From assembly GCA_947846985.1 (NCBI GenBank), contig CANTUZ010000001.1, forward strand, positions 71,565,521 to 71,629,520: DNA of 64,000 bases, given 5' to 3'. Position 1 is the first letter of the stretch. Every line of letters starts with the position of its first letter. Shown here one piece after another: positions 11,231-22,306 of this stretch. The stretch comes from Fratercula arctica. Taxonomy: Eukaryota; Chordata; Aves; Charadriiformes; Alcidae. A program made the position numbers and the translations under genes. The notes under the pieces are model-generated. The model saw nothing but the letters and a program-made list of their open reading frames with translations. It was not told where the DNA came from and made no database searches.

Positions 11231-13138
11231 TCCAATCTATTCCAATTTATTTCATTAGGCCATGGTTCAGAAAAGTCAAGAAACAAGCTATATTAATCTT
11301 GGTGGATCCTGGCCTCTGCTCAGATAATGTTATAGAAAATGCTCAGCGGTCCCACAGTTGAGCAGTAACAGGATGAAAACAGCTGCCCTCTTGGATTTGC
11401 CTTAAAATGCCCCTTCCCTACATACATACACCCCTGTAAAAATGCCGCTTGCGCTGCACGGCTCTAATTCAGCAGGTAATTCTCAGGGGCTCCCTTCACA
11501 GTTTAGGCATTGCCCCAAACCTTGTCTCCGTTTCTGGGCACCTACAGTGTAAGACAGAAGACAGTAAAGATACCAAACTGTTGGAGGCCTGAGTTTGTCA
11601 ATCTGTGAAATGTCCCGCCCCATATGGATTTACAGGTTTAGCTCTGGAAGCCACAAACCTGTGTTAGTACAAAGCGAAGCCAAGTGTTTTCAGAGCAGAC
11701 TTTAGGTTCAACTCTGGGTTAATGAAGTGATCCAGCATCTCTGAGACAGCTCCCATCCACACCATGCTCCCATCCTTCCCATCCCAGCACCCCAGTGGAT
11801 GGAATAGGTCCAGGTTTGTCAGTACCTGCCCATAATGTTACGTCCTGGAATTGCCTAGAGCTACTTTGGGATTAGGTGCAAGCACGGGGAGCCTGCTGAG
11901 CTAATCAGACTCCCACTCCTATCCAGGCCCTGGGGGATTCTCAGAATAGACATTCCTGCAAACAAAGTCACTCCAGCCTCTGGGTCTTCCTACAGCACGT
12001 GTGTCACATCAGTTCTCATGTGAAAAAAGAACCGGGAAAGGGCAGGAACAGATTTATCAGGTCTTGCACCCATGAGCAGTTGGGGCATTTCTCTAAGATC
12101 TGTGTTCTGCTTCATTTGCTTCATTGAAAATCCTCGTGCTTACTGAATTTTTGGTGAGAACCAATGGGGGATCGTGGGATAAATTGTCCTTCAGTCACAC
12201 TCCCAGGTAAGGGAGGAAGGGAGAGACGGAGATGAGCGAAGGGAGGTGAGTCTGCCTCTGCCTTTGGCTTGCAGTATGAACCGTGAGCCTGTGCAAACCA
12301 GTTTTGAACCTTCATTCCAATAAAGATTTTATTCTTTGTGTTAATTGGTGTGTTAATAAGAGAGAGACTCAAAACTAAATATATTAGAGGAAAGGCCACT
12401 TGTCTATTTGCTAAACAGAATTGAGAAAAGTCCTTTCTCCTCCCTGTTTTTTCATGGGAAAAGGCTGACCTGAGTTATATACATAACTCCAGCAGAAATA
12501 TCTTGGCTGGGAATACTGACCAGAGTGAGGGGTTCAAATACTTTTGGGGATAAGGATCAGGCAGTGTGTGTCTAGTTGGTATTTCCTTTTGGGGGTCAGA
12601 GGCAACTCTTTGCTTGCTAATTTCTGAAATTGCTGTTCTTCTTCCCTAACTTTGGGCTACGATTGGCCCCAGATGACAGCTGATAGCCTGAAAATTTAGC
12701 AGGGCAACCCCAAGTTCTCTTTGGAGTTTTAGACTACATAAAGCTTGGTGAAATAGTTTTTTATCTGACTTCCTGGTGAAAAGCCTCTTTGTCAATCAGT
12801 CAGTTGCTTGGTGGTTGGGTAGGGAAGGAAATCCAAAAATAGTACTGGAGAGAAATGGACTATTATCCATGCTTGTAGGTGGCAGGTGGCTGATCAAACT
12901 CCACATGCCTTTTGCCTGCGTGTAGATTCAAAGCAACATAACACACATTGTCCCTTGCCACGGTGTCAAAAGAAAGAAGAGAAGAATTAAAGTCGTTTAA
13001 GAGAAAAATAAATATCTGTCTGCTGAAAACTTGACTTGAGATAATAATTTATTGAAACACCTGTGAGTTTTTTTAGTGAGGTAAATAAATTATCATTTTT
13101 AAAACCAAAATAACCCCCTTAGACTTAAGTTCTTCTGA
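11231..13138. other. Unique sequence, no gene seen
   Basis: AT-rich single-copy DNA without a recognised repeat, domain or splice-flanked frame. Confidence 0.6.
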
Positions 13139-13162
13139 CACATGGACCTATAGGTCCATGTG
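13139..13162. repeat. 24-bp perfect palindrome
   Basis: The half-site CACATGGACCTA is followed directly by its exact reverse complement TAGGTCCATGTG, with no spacer and no mismatch. Flanking bases do not extend the symmetry. The arms contain an AGGTCCA-like nuclear-receptor half-site pattern (AGGTCA family) and a CATG core. A dimeric protein site or a cruciform are possibilities. No transposon ends flank it. Confidence 0.85.
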
Positions 13163-13334
13163 CTTCACTGGAGCAGTGACTTCCAGTTTTCATAGACATG
13201 TCCCCGAGCCCAGCAAGTCACTGTGGAGCCTTCACTGGGCTTCTAGCTTGGGCACTGGGCTACGGTTCAGGTGTGATAAGCTCGTTCCTCACCTCTGAAG
13301 CCCACATCACAGGTTAGAAACTATAGTTCTAGGT

Positions 13335-13445
13335 AAGCCCTGGCAACTCACTGAACCTGAGTGTCTCAGCCTCCCTGTGTTGGTAAATGGAAACATCAGT
13401 AATGGATAAACATAATGATATGTTTTGTCAGAGCTTAAAGATTAT
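13335..13445 (+). mobile_element. MIR-like SINE relic
   Basis: The segment CAACTCACTGAACCTGAGTG followed by TCTCAGCCTCCCTGTGTTGG, then GGTAAATGGAAACATCAGTA and ATGGATAAACATAATGATAT, reads like a diverged MIR core around its usual CTCAGTTTCC..ATCTGTAAAATGGGGATAAT stretch. This is the opposite orientation to the copy at 2265-2395. Call and edges are by eye. Confidence 0.45.
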
Positions 13446-15643
13446 CTGCTTCATACAGGTATGTGATGCCTTCTTACTGTCCCTGGTTTAGACATGTGTT
13501 TACTGGCAGAGGAGTGGGTAAGTGACTCAACGTGGAGCTCACCAAATTCGACAGAAAGCTCTTAAAGACTTCACTTAGCATTGGAGAGATGCCAGTATAT
13601 TTATGCACATATGTCAACTGATGAAAAAACAGCTTGTTTGGCATTTTTGCTCTGTGAAAGACCTGGGGAAATTTGGTCCTATCATCTCCTGCGTATATTT
13701 ATCTGAGTTTTCAGGGAGTAGTTCCATGCACTGGAGAGCAGACAAACCACAGACACGTGAGCTGAGCTGTATTTTAATTAAGCAATTGAGAGTAATATTT
13801 TTGCACTGCACAGGTAGTTCATATAATAAGTGATGTAATTAGGTGCGCATACTTTGTTTATTAAAGAAAAAGTTGCTCTGTTAAAGCGCTATAATGAAAT
13901 AACCACCTTTTGTTGAGGCAGCTCTATTTTCTACGTTGTAAAACAGCTTTCCCCCAGTACAAAACTTGTCCCAGCACACAGTTGCCCCCTGAGGCCATGT
14001 TAGAAATTGCAAATACCCTGCTCCACCTTAACTAGGAGCTGCATGGGTCTGGAGGTCAAAACATGCCAACTTTCAACAGAAGAGGTAGGATTTGGTGGTT
14101 ACTTATGGAGCTAATTCTTGAGACCAGACAAAACCTTTAATCACTATTTAAATAACAGCTTTTCTCACTCTAGCTGAAGTGCTACGTTAAGCTGATATTA
14201 AATACCTAAAGAGTGTATCAAATCAAGCAGACATCTCATGGCCATCCCAATTTTGCTCCTCTGGTAAGCCATGAGGTAATATGACTCAGACTTTAGGAAT
14301 TTTAAAAGCTGTGGGATGCTGGGAGTATTTGAGACCCTGCTCCTTCTTGTGCTTACCTGTTTGTGGAACAATGGTTCAGTGTCAGTTATAATAGGATTAT
14401 AATGGGATGAGTACACACCACGTTATTTGAAAAATAGTTTCTCCATGTATTGTTGACTGATGTCATACATAAGATTGAAGAGTGAGAGAAGAAAAACATA
14501 GCACATTTGGTCTTTTAAGGTAGAAGTATTAATGGAGGACCCTAGAGTGACTGGTCAACGGATGGCAATGGCCCATGTGCTGTCCAGGCATTTTCCAGTG
14601 AAGCCTGTTTCTGATCAAAAATGGTTCTTTGAACCCAGAGTATTTCATGGACACATCTCAGGGTTGATTATCATTCAGCATCCACAGGCAGGGGTCTCCC
14701 AGCCGTAGCAAGTCTTGGAGGCAGGCCTCCTGCAAGACTCTCTGGCTGTGGCTAAGGGGGAAAAAACCCAAATAATACTAGCTGGTTTGACAGCTACTCA
14801 GTACTGATGAGTAGAGGTGAAATGACTGATCCTAATAGAATATTTTTTATATTCTGGTAGGATGCAGCAGCTGTTGGTGTCCCAGTTTATGACAACTTTC
14901 CCATGGAGAAAGGATATGGGAAATACCTGAACACCTGGGGCTGATGGTAGTAGGGCAGATGGACTAAGATCACTCCTACCTCCTGGCTGTCAGATTATTT
15001 GTTTTAAAAGCTGTTCTGTTTTTCTTTAAGAACACTTCCTTACTTCCTTTTCATTCCAGGTACATGATTACAGCTGGGATTGTAGTCTACATTGCAAAAA
15101 ATCAGTTATCACTGGCTCATACCTAAGACATCAGAAAATTCTGCTAACTGAGTAAAAAAAAAAAGACTAAGACCTGAGTAGGCATGGAGACCTAATTCCT
15201 GCCTTGGCTTTTTGGAGATTCCTTCAGAACAAGATGAGTAACATTTTCTTGGGTAATATGTGTAACAGCAGTTTGCCCTTTGAGTGGCTTGGGATGAACG
15301 TAACAACTCTTGGAAAATTTGGGTTCAGCTCTGTTATTCCCATGTGTTATTCCACGTGAGCAGCTTGAAAGACCCACAGGGATCGCCATTGCTCTCACAC
15401 TTTTTTCTTTGATGTTCAGCTGCTGTTTTCTTCAACATCACTGATGTTAGGTTTAAGACTTATCATAGTATATGGGCTTGAGTTCAGGGGTCTCTTCGTT
15501 CACCAGTGTGGGGTGGGTTGGGTGACACATGTCCCACTGTTGCCAATGCCAGGTACTGGAAAAGAGATGTAAAGCCCTACAGCTTCTGGAGCTGTCATTT
15601 GCGGTACTTTTCACAAGCAGCACATTCACTTGGAAAAATAATT
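13446..15643. other. Unique AT-rich sequence, no gene seen
   Basis: I see no recognised repeat or coding pattern here. Open frames are under about 75 codons. Confidence 0.6.
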
Positions 15644-15665
15644 AAAAAAAAAAAAAAAAAAAAAA
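15644..15665 (+). repeat. A22 homopolymer
   Basis: Twenty-two uninterrupted A residues follow AATAATT. No upstream gene or retrocopy is recognisable, and there is no obvious target-site duplication around it. Confidence 0.9.
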
Positions 15666-16718
15666 GCTGATGCCTTTCTTCTGTGCTCATGGCTCAAGCT
15701 GTTCCCTCCGAGCCTCCTGCACTGTGTTGATATGGCAACAGGCTGCCAGATTTTACATCAAGAGCAGCGCCGCAGCACTTTGTTCTAACGATTTATGGTT
15801 GCTGATTCAAGATATCTGGAGAACTTTCTTCACTGCTTCCCTTACCTCTCTGGACCTTCAAGGTCAATCTGTTTTTCTTCCTACAAAGCCATCAGGTTAT
15901 TTCCTTTCCTGTTGCATTCCTTTTTGGATCATTCCCTTCAGTGCAACATACACCTCTACGGAGAGGTATAGGCAATGCCTGGCTAGTTTATTTTAGCCAT
16001 GCCAAATGCCTGCAATTCCTGGACCATTAAGCTTTTGGAAAGCCCAGCTCCAGTGGAGATCTGCCTGGTTTCCCACCAGCTCACAAGCTCAGACTTCTGG
16101 TCAGTGGCCCTGAAGCAGCCCTGCCTTTCTGATATCTTGTGAGTTTTATACTCCTATAACATGAGACAAAGGGTCCAAGGCTCCCTGGCACAGAATGGGC
16201 AAGGGGCGCTGCAGGAGGTGCCTGTTAGCTGGGCATCTGAGCTGCTACATCCATGCTCATAAGGGTTGGGGCAGAGGTTTGAGCACCGCCCTGTGGTTTC
16301 CCACACTGCTCGGCTGGGTTAGTCCAGTTGCTGGCATGGTTTTGGCCAGTACTGACTACCAGCTGCAGACACTGGGTGCCGTAAGGAGAGTGGCATATGC
16401 CAAGGACACTTCCTGCCAGGCAGTCTGGATACAGCCACCCTGGTTTTGGGAGGAGAGGGGTTTGCCACACGGGGGAGAGCTGGGCTCTGCTGTTTGGCCT
16501 CAGTGTCAGAGCACAGCCCCCAGCCTCTCCTATTTTACCAGTGCAGATAAACTAGTAGGTGACCACCAAGTGATGGAGGGCAGGCTGTCCCCATGGCAGA
16601 CCAGGCTGTGCAAAGCAGTCCTGTTCAGATGGCTCGGGGTTGGTGGCCTCTAGGGCAGGCTGGAGGCAGCCCCATGGCACAGCAGAGCATCATGTGCTGC
16701 CCTCTGGCTCTGTGACTA
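15666..16718. other. GC-richer unique sequence, no gene recognised
   Basis: It contains plus-strand open frames of 108 codons (15670-15996) and 152 codons (16195-16653). Both are tryptophan- and cysteine-rich and without a recognised domain. Neither is flanked by a convincing splice pair, so I treat them as chance frames. Confidence 0.45.
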
Positions 16719-16754
16719 TTGTTGTTGTTGCTGCTCTTACTGTTATTGCTCTTG

Positions 16755-16789
<35 letters not shown>
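16719..16789 (+). repeat. Compound trinucleotide microsatellite (TTG/CTG then GAT)
   Basis: A short imperfect TTG/CTG run at 16719-16735 is followed after 20 bases by a perfect (GAT)n run of about 11 to 12 units at 16755-16789. The run produces methionine or isoleucine homopolymers in the overlapping open frames, which are therefore artefacts. Confidence 0.9.
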
Positions 16790-17984
16790 TATGACTTATT
16801 GAGCTTCCAACCTCCAGAACAGCCCGAAGGCTCTGCTCTAACCTCCCGCAACAATGGTTTAATGGCAGGAAATTGAGGATGCAAGCTTCATGCCCAGGGC
16901 TGTGGCATCAAAGCCTGTGAGAGCACATGAAGGTCAAGAACGGGCTGGGGTCACGCTGGAGGGTGGCAGTGGGTGGACAGATGCAAAGCTAGTGCGACCA
17001 CTTCCAAATTGCCTGGCTCCTGGAGCCTGCTGTCGCCTGAAGCTGGGAGCAAACAAACATTTATCCAGTGTGGAAGATCATCAGAGGCCAGGGCTGAACT
17101 GGAGAACTGAGTTACTTGAGAACAGAGGTACGCTCAGGGTTTAATCTAGCAGCTGTGAAGGACCAGCCCTGCAGCTTCTTGTGTCGTCAGGGCCTTCAGG
17201 GCTGCTGCTCAGGGATGCAGCACAGTGCTGTCTGTCCCCAGAATTTCTCCCAACTGTGCTGGAGACTCCTTGAAGACTGATAGCCACCCTAGCCTGCCAT
17301 TCAGTGGCTCCTCGGGAGTCACGGGGCGGTGAATATCAGTAAAGAGGGCAAGCAGCAAGCAGGTGCTTCTCAGTTCCCTTCCCAAGACTGGCAGGCATTG
17401 TATATCTGAGTATTGTCTCTTCATGTGGGATGTCCAAAACGACACAGCTGCACCCCAGCAGCATTTGTGAGAGCTCACAGTGGGTCCCTCCTGCTTGGAT
17501 GCAACCATGTTATCATTCCAATTAGCTCAATTCACTGTGCAAGAAGTATGTGAAAGTTCCCTTTTCCTAAAAGAATATAAAGGTTTTCATATAATTCAAC
17601 AATTTTAAGAAATTAGTTCTTTTACTTTAAGGGACGAGGAAACAAAGTTTGGGAATATAACAATGAAACCAAATGGTTCAATGAAACTAAAGCTTCAGGG
17701 ATACGTTTTCTCAGGATGACTAGTTTTACAGTCCTGGTGGAATTTCTCCTTTTAATTAAAACCAAGCAATTTTCAGAACGTTACATGCATCTTGAATAAG
17801 AACTATTCTAGGAGCTTGCAAAACTAAATCTGAAATAGTTATCCTTAAGCTTAACTAAATGATCCACTACCTCAGAAAGTCAAGAGAGGGGGTAAACCTT
17901 TCCACTAACACCTTTGTGAGTCTTAAGTGCAATATCCTTGTTCATCTTCTTTTAATTAATGGCAAAGACAGTTCTTGTGTTGTA
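16790..17984. other. Unique sequence, no gene recognised
   Basis: The left half is GC-richer and the right half AT-rich. A 99-codon minus-strand frame at 17209-17508 has no domain that I recognise. Confidence 0.5.
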
Positions 17985-18345
17985 CATAGAATCATAGAAC
18001 CATAGAATCATAGAACCATAGGGTTGGAAGGGACCTCTGGAGATCATCTAGTCCAACCCCCCTGCCAGAGCAGGGTCACCTAGAGCAGGTTACACAGGAA
18101 CACGTCCAGGCGGGTTTGAATGTCTCCAGAGATGGAGACTCCACCACCTCTCTGGGCAGCCTGTTCCAGTGCTCTGCCACCCTCAGGGTAAAGAAGTTCC
18201 TCCTCATGTTTAGGTGGAACTTCTTGTGCTCCAGTTTGTGCCCATTGCCTCTTGTCCTGTCCCCGGGCACTACTGAAAAGAGCCTGGTCCCATCCTCCTG
18301 ACACCCACCCTTTAAGTATTTATAAGTGTTGACATGCCGACTCTT
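17985..18345 (-). mobile_element. CR1 LINE, 5'-truncated, avian type
   Basis: The plus strand begins with four ATAGAATCATAGAACC-type units (about 17985-18020), which is the CR1 3' tail in reverse. It then reads GGTTGGAAGGGACCTCTGGA, the signature of an avian CR1 3' UTR. On the minus strand a 94-codon frame (18076-18360) keeps the C-terminal RT residues, including GGCQEDGTRLFSVVPGDRTR and [16 protein letters not shown]. The copy is truncated at about 18345 and is one of the less decayed copies here. Confidence 0.95.
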
Positions 18346-20147
18346 ACCAGTTGGTGCCATGCTGAATGATTAGATCTTAACATGGAGAAAGGAATTCAGG
18401 CCTAAAAAGGCTGCTCTTCTTCCTGATATGTTGCTGTCCCTCTGATATTATTATAATATAGAATAACAAAGCCTGAGTAGAACAGTTCCTATTTCCTTGC
18501 TGTTGTGATCCCCTATATATTCTCTGTTCTATACCTGTGCTAACACATCATCTTAGCATGGAAGGAGCTAGCGATTTGTATGTTTATTAGTCACGCTCCG
18601 CAGCCTCATAGTTTTATTGGAGCTAAAACCATGAACTATTTCATGGTCAGCCTCATTCCCACATTTGAAGAACTGGAGCTCATGGGAGCATGACTCCAGA
18701 ACAAATTATGAATGATAACATTGCTGAATTTCCTAGTACTATTCGGTTCTTTGGTGATACGCTTTTTCTTCAGGGTTGTCTAAGTAAGGATAAAATCCTT
18801 TTTTTAAAAGCATATTGAATGCGTTAGCTAAGAAGGTTTAGTATTTTGACCAGGCAGGCATAGCTGAACCTTGTGTCATTAGTTGCTTGACATGGAGCCT
18901 GGTGTTAAAAATAAATCTTCAAGGAAAGACCAAGCTCTAAGTATTGAAATGCCAATATATTTTTAAAAGATCTTAAAAGGGATTTTTAGATTTTTAAAGA
19001 GACAATATCTTCTTTTGTGATTCATAAAAGTAATATTTCTTGAAAGACACAGTAAAACCATCCATCTAGTCATTAAAAGAGATATACTAGTTGCACTAGT
19101 TGCAAAACTGATAACAAGTCATGGAGCTTGCAGTGAGTTATGTATCCAAATAGGAATAAACTTATCGAGCTAATTCCTGTTACTGGACTCCAGGGTGAAA
19201 AAGGGAAAGAGAGGTGACAAATTTTGGTTATATACTACCCAAAGTTGACCTTTATTCTTATCACAGAAGGCAAGATCTACAGGAATCTCTTTCCAGTGTT
19301 GGATTGATAGATGATGTTACACAAGTGTGCCATCTTTCACTCACTTTGAACTTCATGGTGTTTCCTGGAGGAAAACTTACCCTGTTTTTTCCAAGTTGTT
19401 CCATTTCTAAAAAAATGTTTTCTTCTCAATTATTTTATGGCATTGCACTGAGCGAATATAATTCAATTCCTTCTTATTGTTTTGCTGATGAGAGATTGCT
19501 ACTGAAATACAAGCTGTCTTTCTACTGTCAATGAATGGTTAACAGTTTTAAAACGCACTTATCTGGGAAACAGCTGTAGTCAAAGACATAGGAATTGCTT
19601 TACTTAAGATGAAGTAGTTGCCTCATCCACCACAAGCATGATATAATTAATAGACTGAATTTTTCATCTCTATCACATTGATAGTGAACTTGAAATGTAA
19701 TCTTCCTGAATTTTGAATTTTTTCTAATTCGTTGTAGAAGTGATGGCTCACTACTAATAAGAGGCAAGTTTATATGATGTATATTTCTAGTTATTATGAG
19801 TTCATATTTCATTACTTGAGCGTGAAAGCACTTTTAAGAGTTATTCTTGTTTTTTAAGTATATCTGCCAGTTGTTTCTCACTCCTGTCCCAACTGCGTTA
19901 ACGATATGTATTAATCATACCTACATATGATTCTGGAGATACTTCCAGAGTCAGAAAGCCAAGAGAACATCCAGACATATCACATATGGCTGTGCTTGGA
20001 CACCTGAGTGGGAGTGGAGGAAGAGAAAGGATATCACCCCCATGTTGTTTCATTACATAGAGATAGCCACAACTTACACTTACACATATGCTTTTGCCTT
20101 TAGCTTGGTAGTCTTTTTCCCTGTGCAGCTCCATGTCACTCTGTATC
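18346..20147. other. AT-rich unique sequence, no gene seen
   Basis: I see no recognised repeat and no domain. The longest frame is 106 codons (19214-19534, plus) and lacks any recognisable motif. Confidence 0.6.
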
Positions 20148-20565
20148 ACATATTATGAAAGCTGTTGAAAAGCATATAGGCTGTTACAACAGGAATGTCT
20201 CCCCACCTAAGTACCATCTGCTCATGAGCGCTAGAAGTTGAATCCACCAGTCAAATTGCTTGGAGGCAGCAGAAACAAGGTACAGAAACTTGATCAGAGG
20301 GGACTGCTTGATGCTTCTGCTGCTTTCTGGTCTGTTGGTGAAATCATGCCATCCTCCCGGCCTCAGGAAAACAGGAGCCTGCCTACTCTTCATTGTTTTT
20401 TTTTTTTAAATGTTTGGTCTTCTTAGAAGTTGCTAGAATCAAAGCAAATGCCTGAGTATCTGTAATTTCACTTTAAGAAAGCATCTACCCTGCTGGTTTA
20501 CTGGGGGGAGTTTGAAAACATGAAGTGGGCATTTGATAGTGGCAGCAAGATCAATGAGACTTTCC
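20148..20565 (+). repeat. Diverged direct repeat, copy A
   Basis: This segment aligns by eye with 21908-22306 in the same orientation. Shared landmarks in order are ATTATGA near the left end, TGATCAGAGG (20291), the TTGGTGAA stretch (20335), GCTAGAATCAAAG (20431), TATCTGT.ATTTCA (20457), TTTAAGAAAG (20472), CTGCTGGTTTACTGG (20489) and AAACATGAAG (20516). Identity is perhaps 65-75 percent with several small gaps. It could be an old tandem duplication, two members of an undescribed dispersed repeat, or very old LTRs. Confidence 0.7.
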
Positions 20566-20607
20566 CATACCTGTCAAATGGAAAAAGAATGACCCTTAAT
20601 GAGGTCT

Positions 20608-20808
20608 TTCCCTTCCCTTCCCTTCCCTTCCCTTCCCTTCCCTTCCCTTCCCTTCCCTTCCCTTCCCTTCCCTTCCCTTCCCTTCCCTTCCCTTCCCTTC
20701 CCTTCCCTTCCCTTCCCTTCCCTTCCCTTCCCTTCCCTTCCCTTCCCTTCCCTTCCCTTCCCTTCCCTTCCCTTCCCTTCCCTTCCCTTCCCTTCCCTTC
20801 CCTTCCCT
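20608..20808 (+). repeat. Perfect (CCCTT)40 microsatellite
   Basis: Forty perfect pentamer units with no interruption over 201 bases. The minus strand is (GGGAA)40, purine-only, with a G3 run every five bases and two-base loops, so it meets the pattern for many overlapping G-quadruplexes. As a homopurine-homopyrimidine tract it could also form triplex DNA. It makes an FPSLP repeat in all three plus frames, which explains the open frames of 117 and 74 codons across it. These are not genes. Confidence 0.98.
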
Positions 20809-21907
20809 GTTATCAGGTCTTAGATGCTGATACCAGCACAGCTCCTTTAGCCTGCTGTTTCTTCTGCAGTTAGGTGAAGCAAATGGAGAGCTTTTGCTGC
20901 TCCTTTAGTTCGCCCTGTGCGCATTGGCCCCATAGTTTAAGGAGGGGAAAAAAGCAGCTTGGATGTCAACAACAGAAGAACTTCACTTTGAAGTGAACTG
21001 TCACTTTGAAGAAGAGAAGAAAGCCGGCCCAACCGGGCCATTCCCTCACAACAAGAGGCTGCAGAAGAGAGGAGAGGGAGAAAATGCGCTTGTTAGTGCA
21101 AGAGCCAGGCTTGATTCCGTGCCTTGCCATTACCTACCTCCTTTCCCTTGATCCAGTCCGCTCAGAGCGAGTTAACATTTCTAAGAGCAGTTGTTGCGGT
21201 GGGAGTAAGTCACTGTAAGACTGCAGCTCATTATCTAACCTCTCCTCGCGGGAAGGATGAAATCCCTGTCTTTCAGAAGGTTGCGGTGCTGAGTGTAGTA
21301 CACCGAGAAGCAATGCTGAGGTGCTCCTAGCTGTGAAGATCGCAGAAGCACCATGTCTGAGCTGTGTCTATGCTAGCTGAGCGTGCTGTGAAGCTTTTCT
21401 TTCAGTACTTTCAAGGTTTCTTTTGCGTTATTTATCATGGCGATCTGGGAGAATGCAACCCCTTGGGAGCAATGAAGATGTCGTGGGCAGGGCTCATGTC
21501 AATCTACTATTAGGGACAATACTCAAGGGACAAGGTATTCTTAGTATGGTAAACTATGAATAAGGAGACTCAGTGTGAGTACAACCAGTGCTCATGAATT
21601 TAAAAAAAGCTTTGAGCTTTCACTTCAACCAGGCAGGCTCCTGAGTGCTTATCAGCAGTAGAGTAGCTCTGAAATTTAGCGTAGAGAGTGAGCCTGTTAC
21701 CATCCCAGCATATATATACTTCTATTCCTTGTTTCTGGACTTCAAACATGTCAAAGCAGAATATGAAATAGAACATGACCAAGCTGTATTGAAAGTTAGA
21801 CATAATTGGGAGTCTGCAGGTAGCACGGCTGCCTCACGTAAATCCTAAGAGATCACTCCTTTCACAACAGAGCCTGGAGAGGCTGGCCAGGGGTTTCTTT
21901 TCAGGAG
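20809..21907. other. Unique sequence between the direct repeats
   Basis: CACTTTGAAG occurs twice, at 20984-20993 and 21002-21011, the first inside the inverted repeat TTCACTTTGAAGTGAA. CTTTGAA resembles a TCF/LEF site. No gene or coding domain is seen. Confidence 0.45.
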
Positions 21908-22306
21908 ATGCTAATTATGACAGAGGAGTGAAGAAACATTTAGTCCCTATTTCACACCACGTTTCAGAAGTGCAGCATTTTACCCTTCCACTTTACTTTC
22001 CTCATGATGTTGCTTTGGGTTTTCTTCTTGTCTGTGATCAGAGGAGCCTGTTGATTGCTTCTGTTTCTCTCCGGTCCTTTGGTGAAGTTACTCCTGCTCT
22101 AAGTGGGAGTAGAGCCTGCTGTTTCTTACTCTCTGGTCTCCAGCTTACAGTTCTTAGTTTTTAGAAAGCTGCTAGAATCAAAGGAAACACCAGAATATCT
22201 GTTGTTTCAGTGTAAGAAAGAGAGTCCACCTTGCTTAGCTGGTGGGAAAAGCTTGCAAACATGAAGAAGGTATATATGGTAATGGCACAAAGAGCAGAAA
22301 GACTCT
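21908..22306 (+). repeat. Diverged direct repeat, copy B
   Basis: This is the partner of 20148-20565, about 1.76 kb downstream. Landmarks are AATTATGA near the left end, TGATCAGAGG (22036), CTTTGGTGAAG (22078), GCTAGAATCAAAG (22171), TATCTGTTGTTTCA (22196), TGTAAGAAAG (22211), TTAGCTGGTGGG (22235) and AAACATGAAG (22257). It lacks the CCCTT array that follows copy A. Confidence 0.7.

Noticed and set aside
15644..15665. A22 run as the tail of a processed retrocopy
   Set aside because: The upstream sequence shows no transcript-like frame and no target-site duplication.
16640..16876. Frame with a polymethionine tract
   Set aside because: Translation of the GAT microsatellite.
20520..20873. 117-codon frame with an FPSLP repeat
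   Set aside because: It is a pure translation of the CCCTT microsatellite, open in all three frames.
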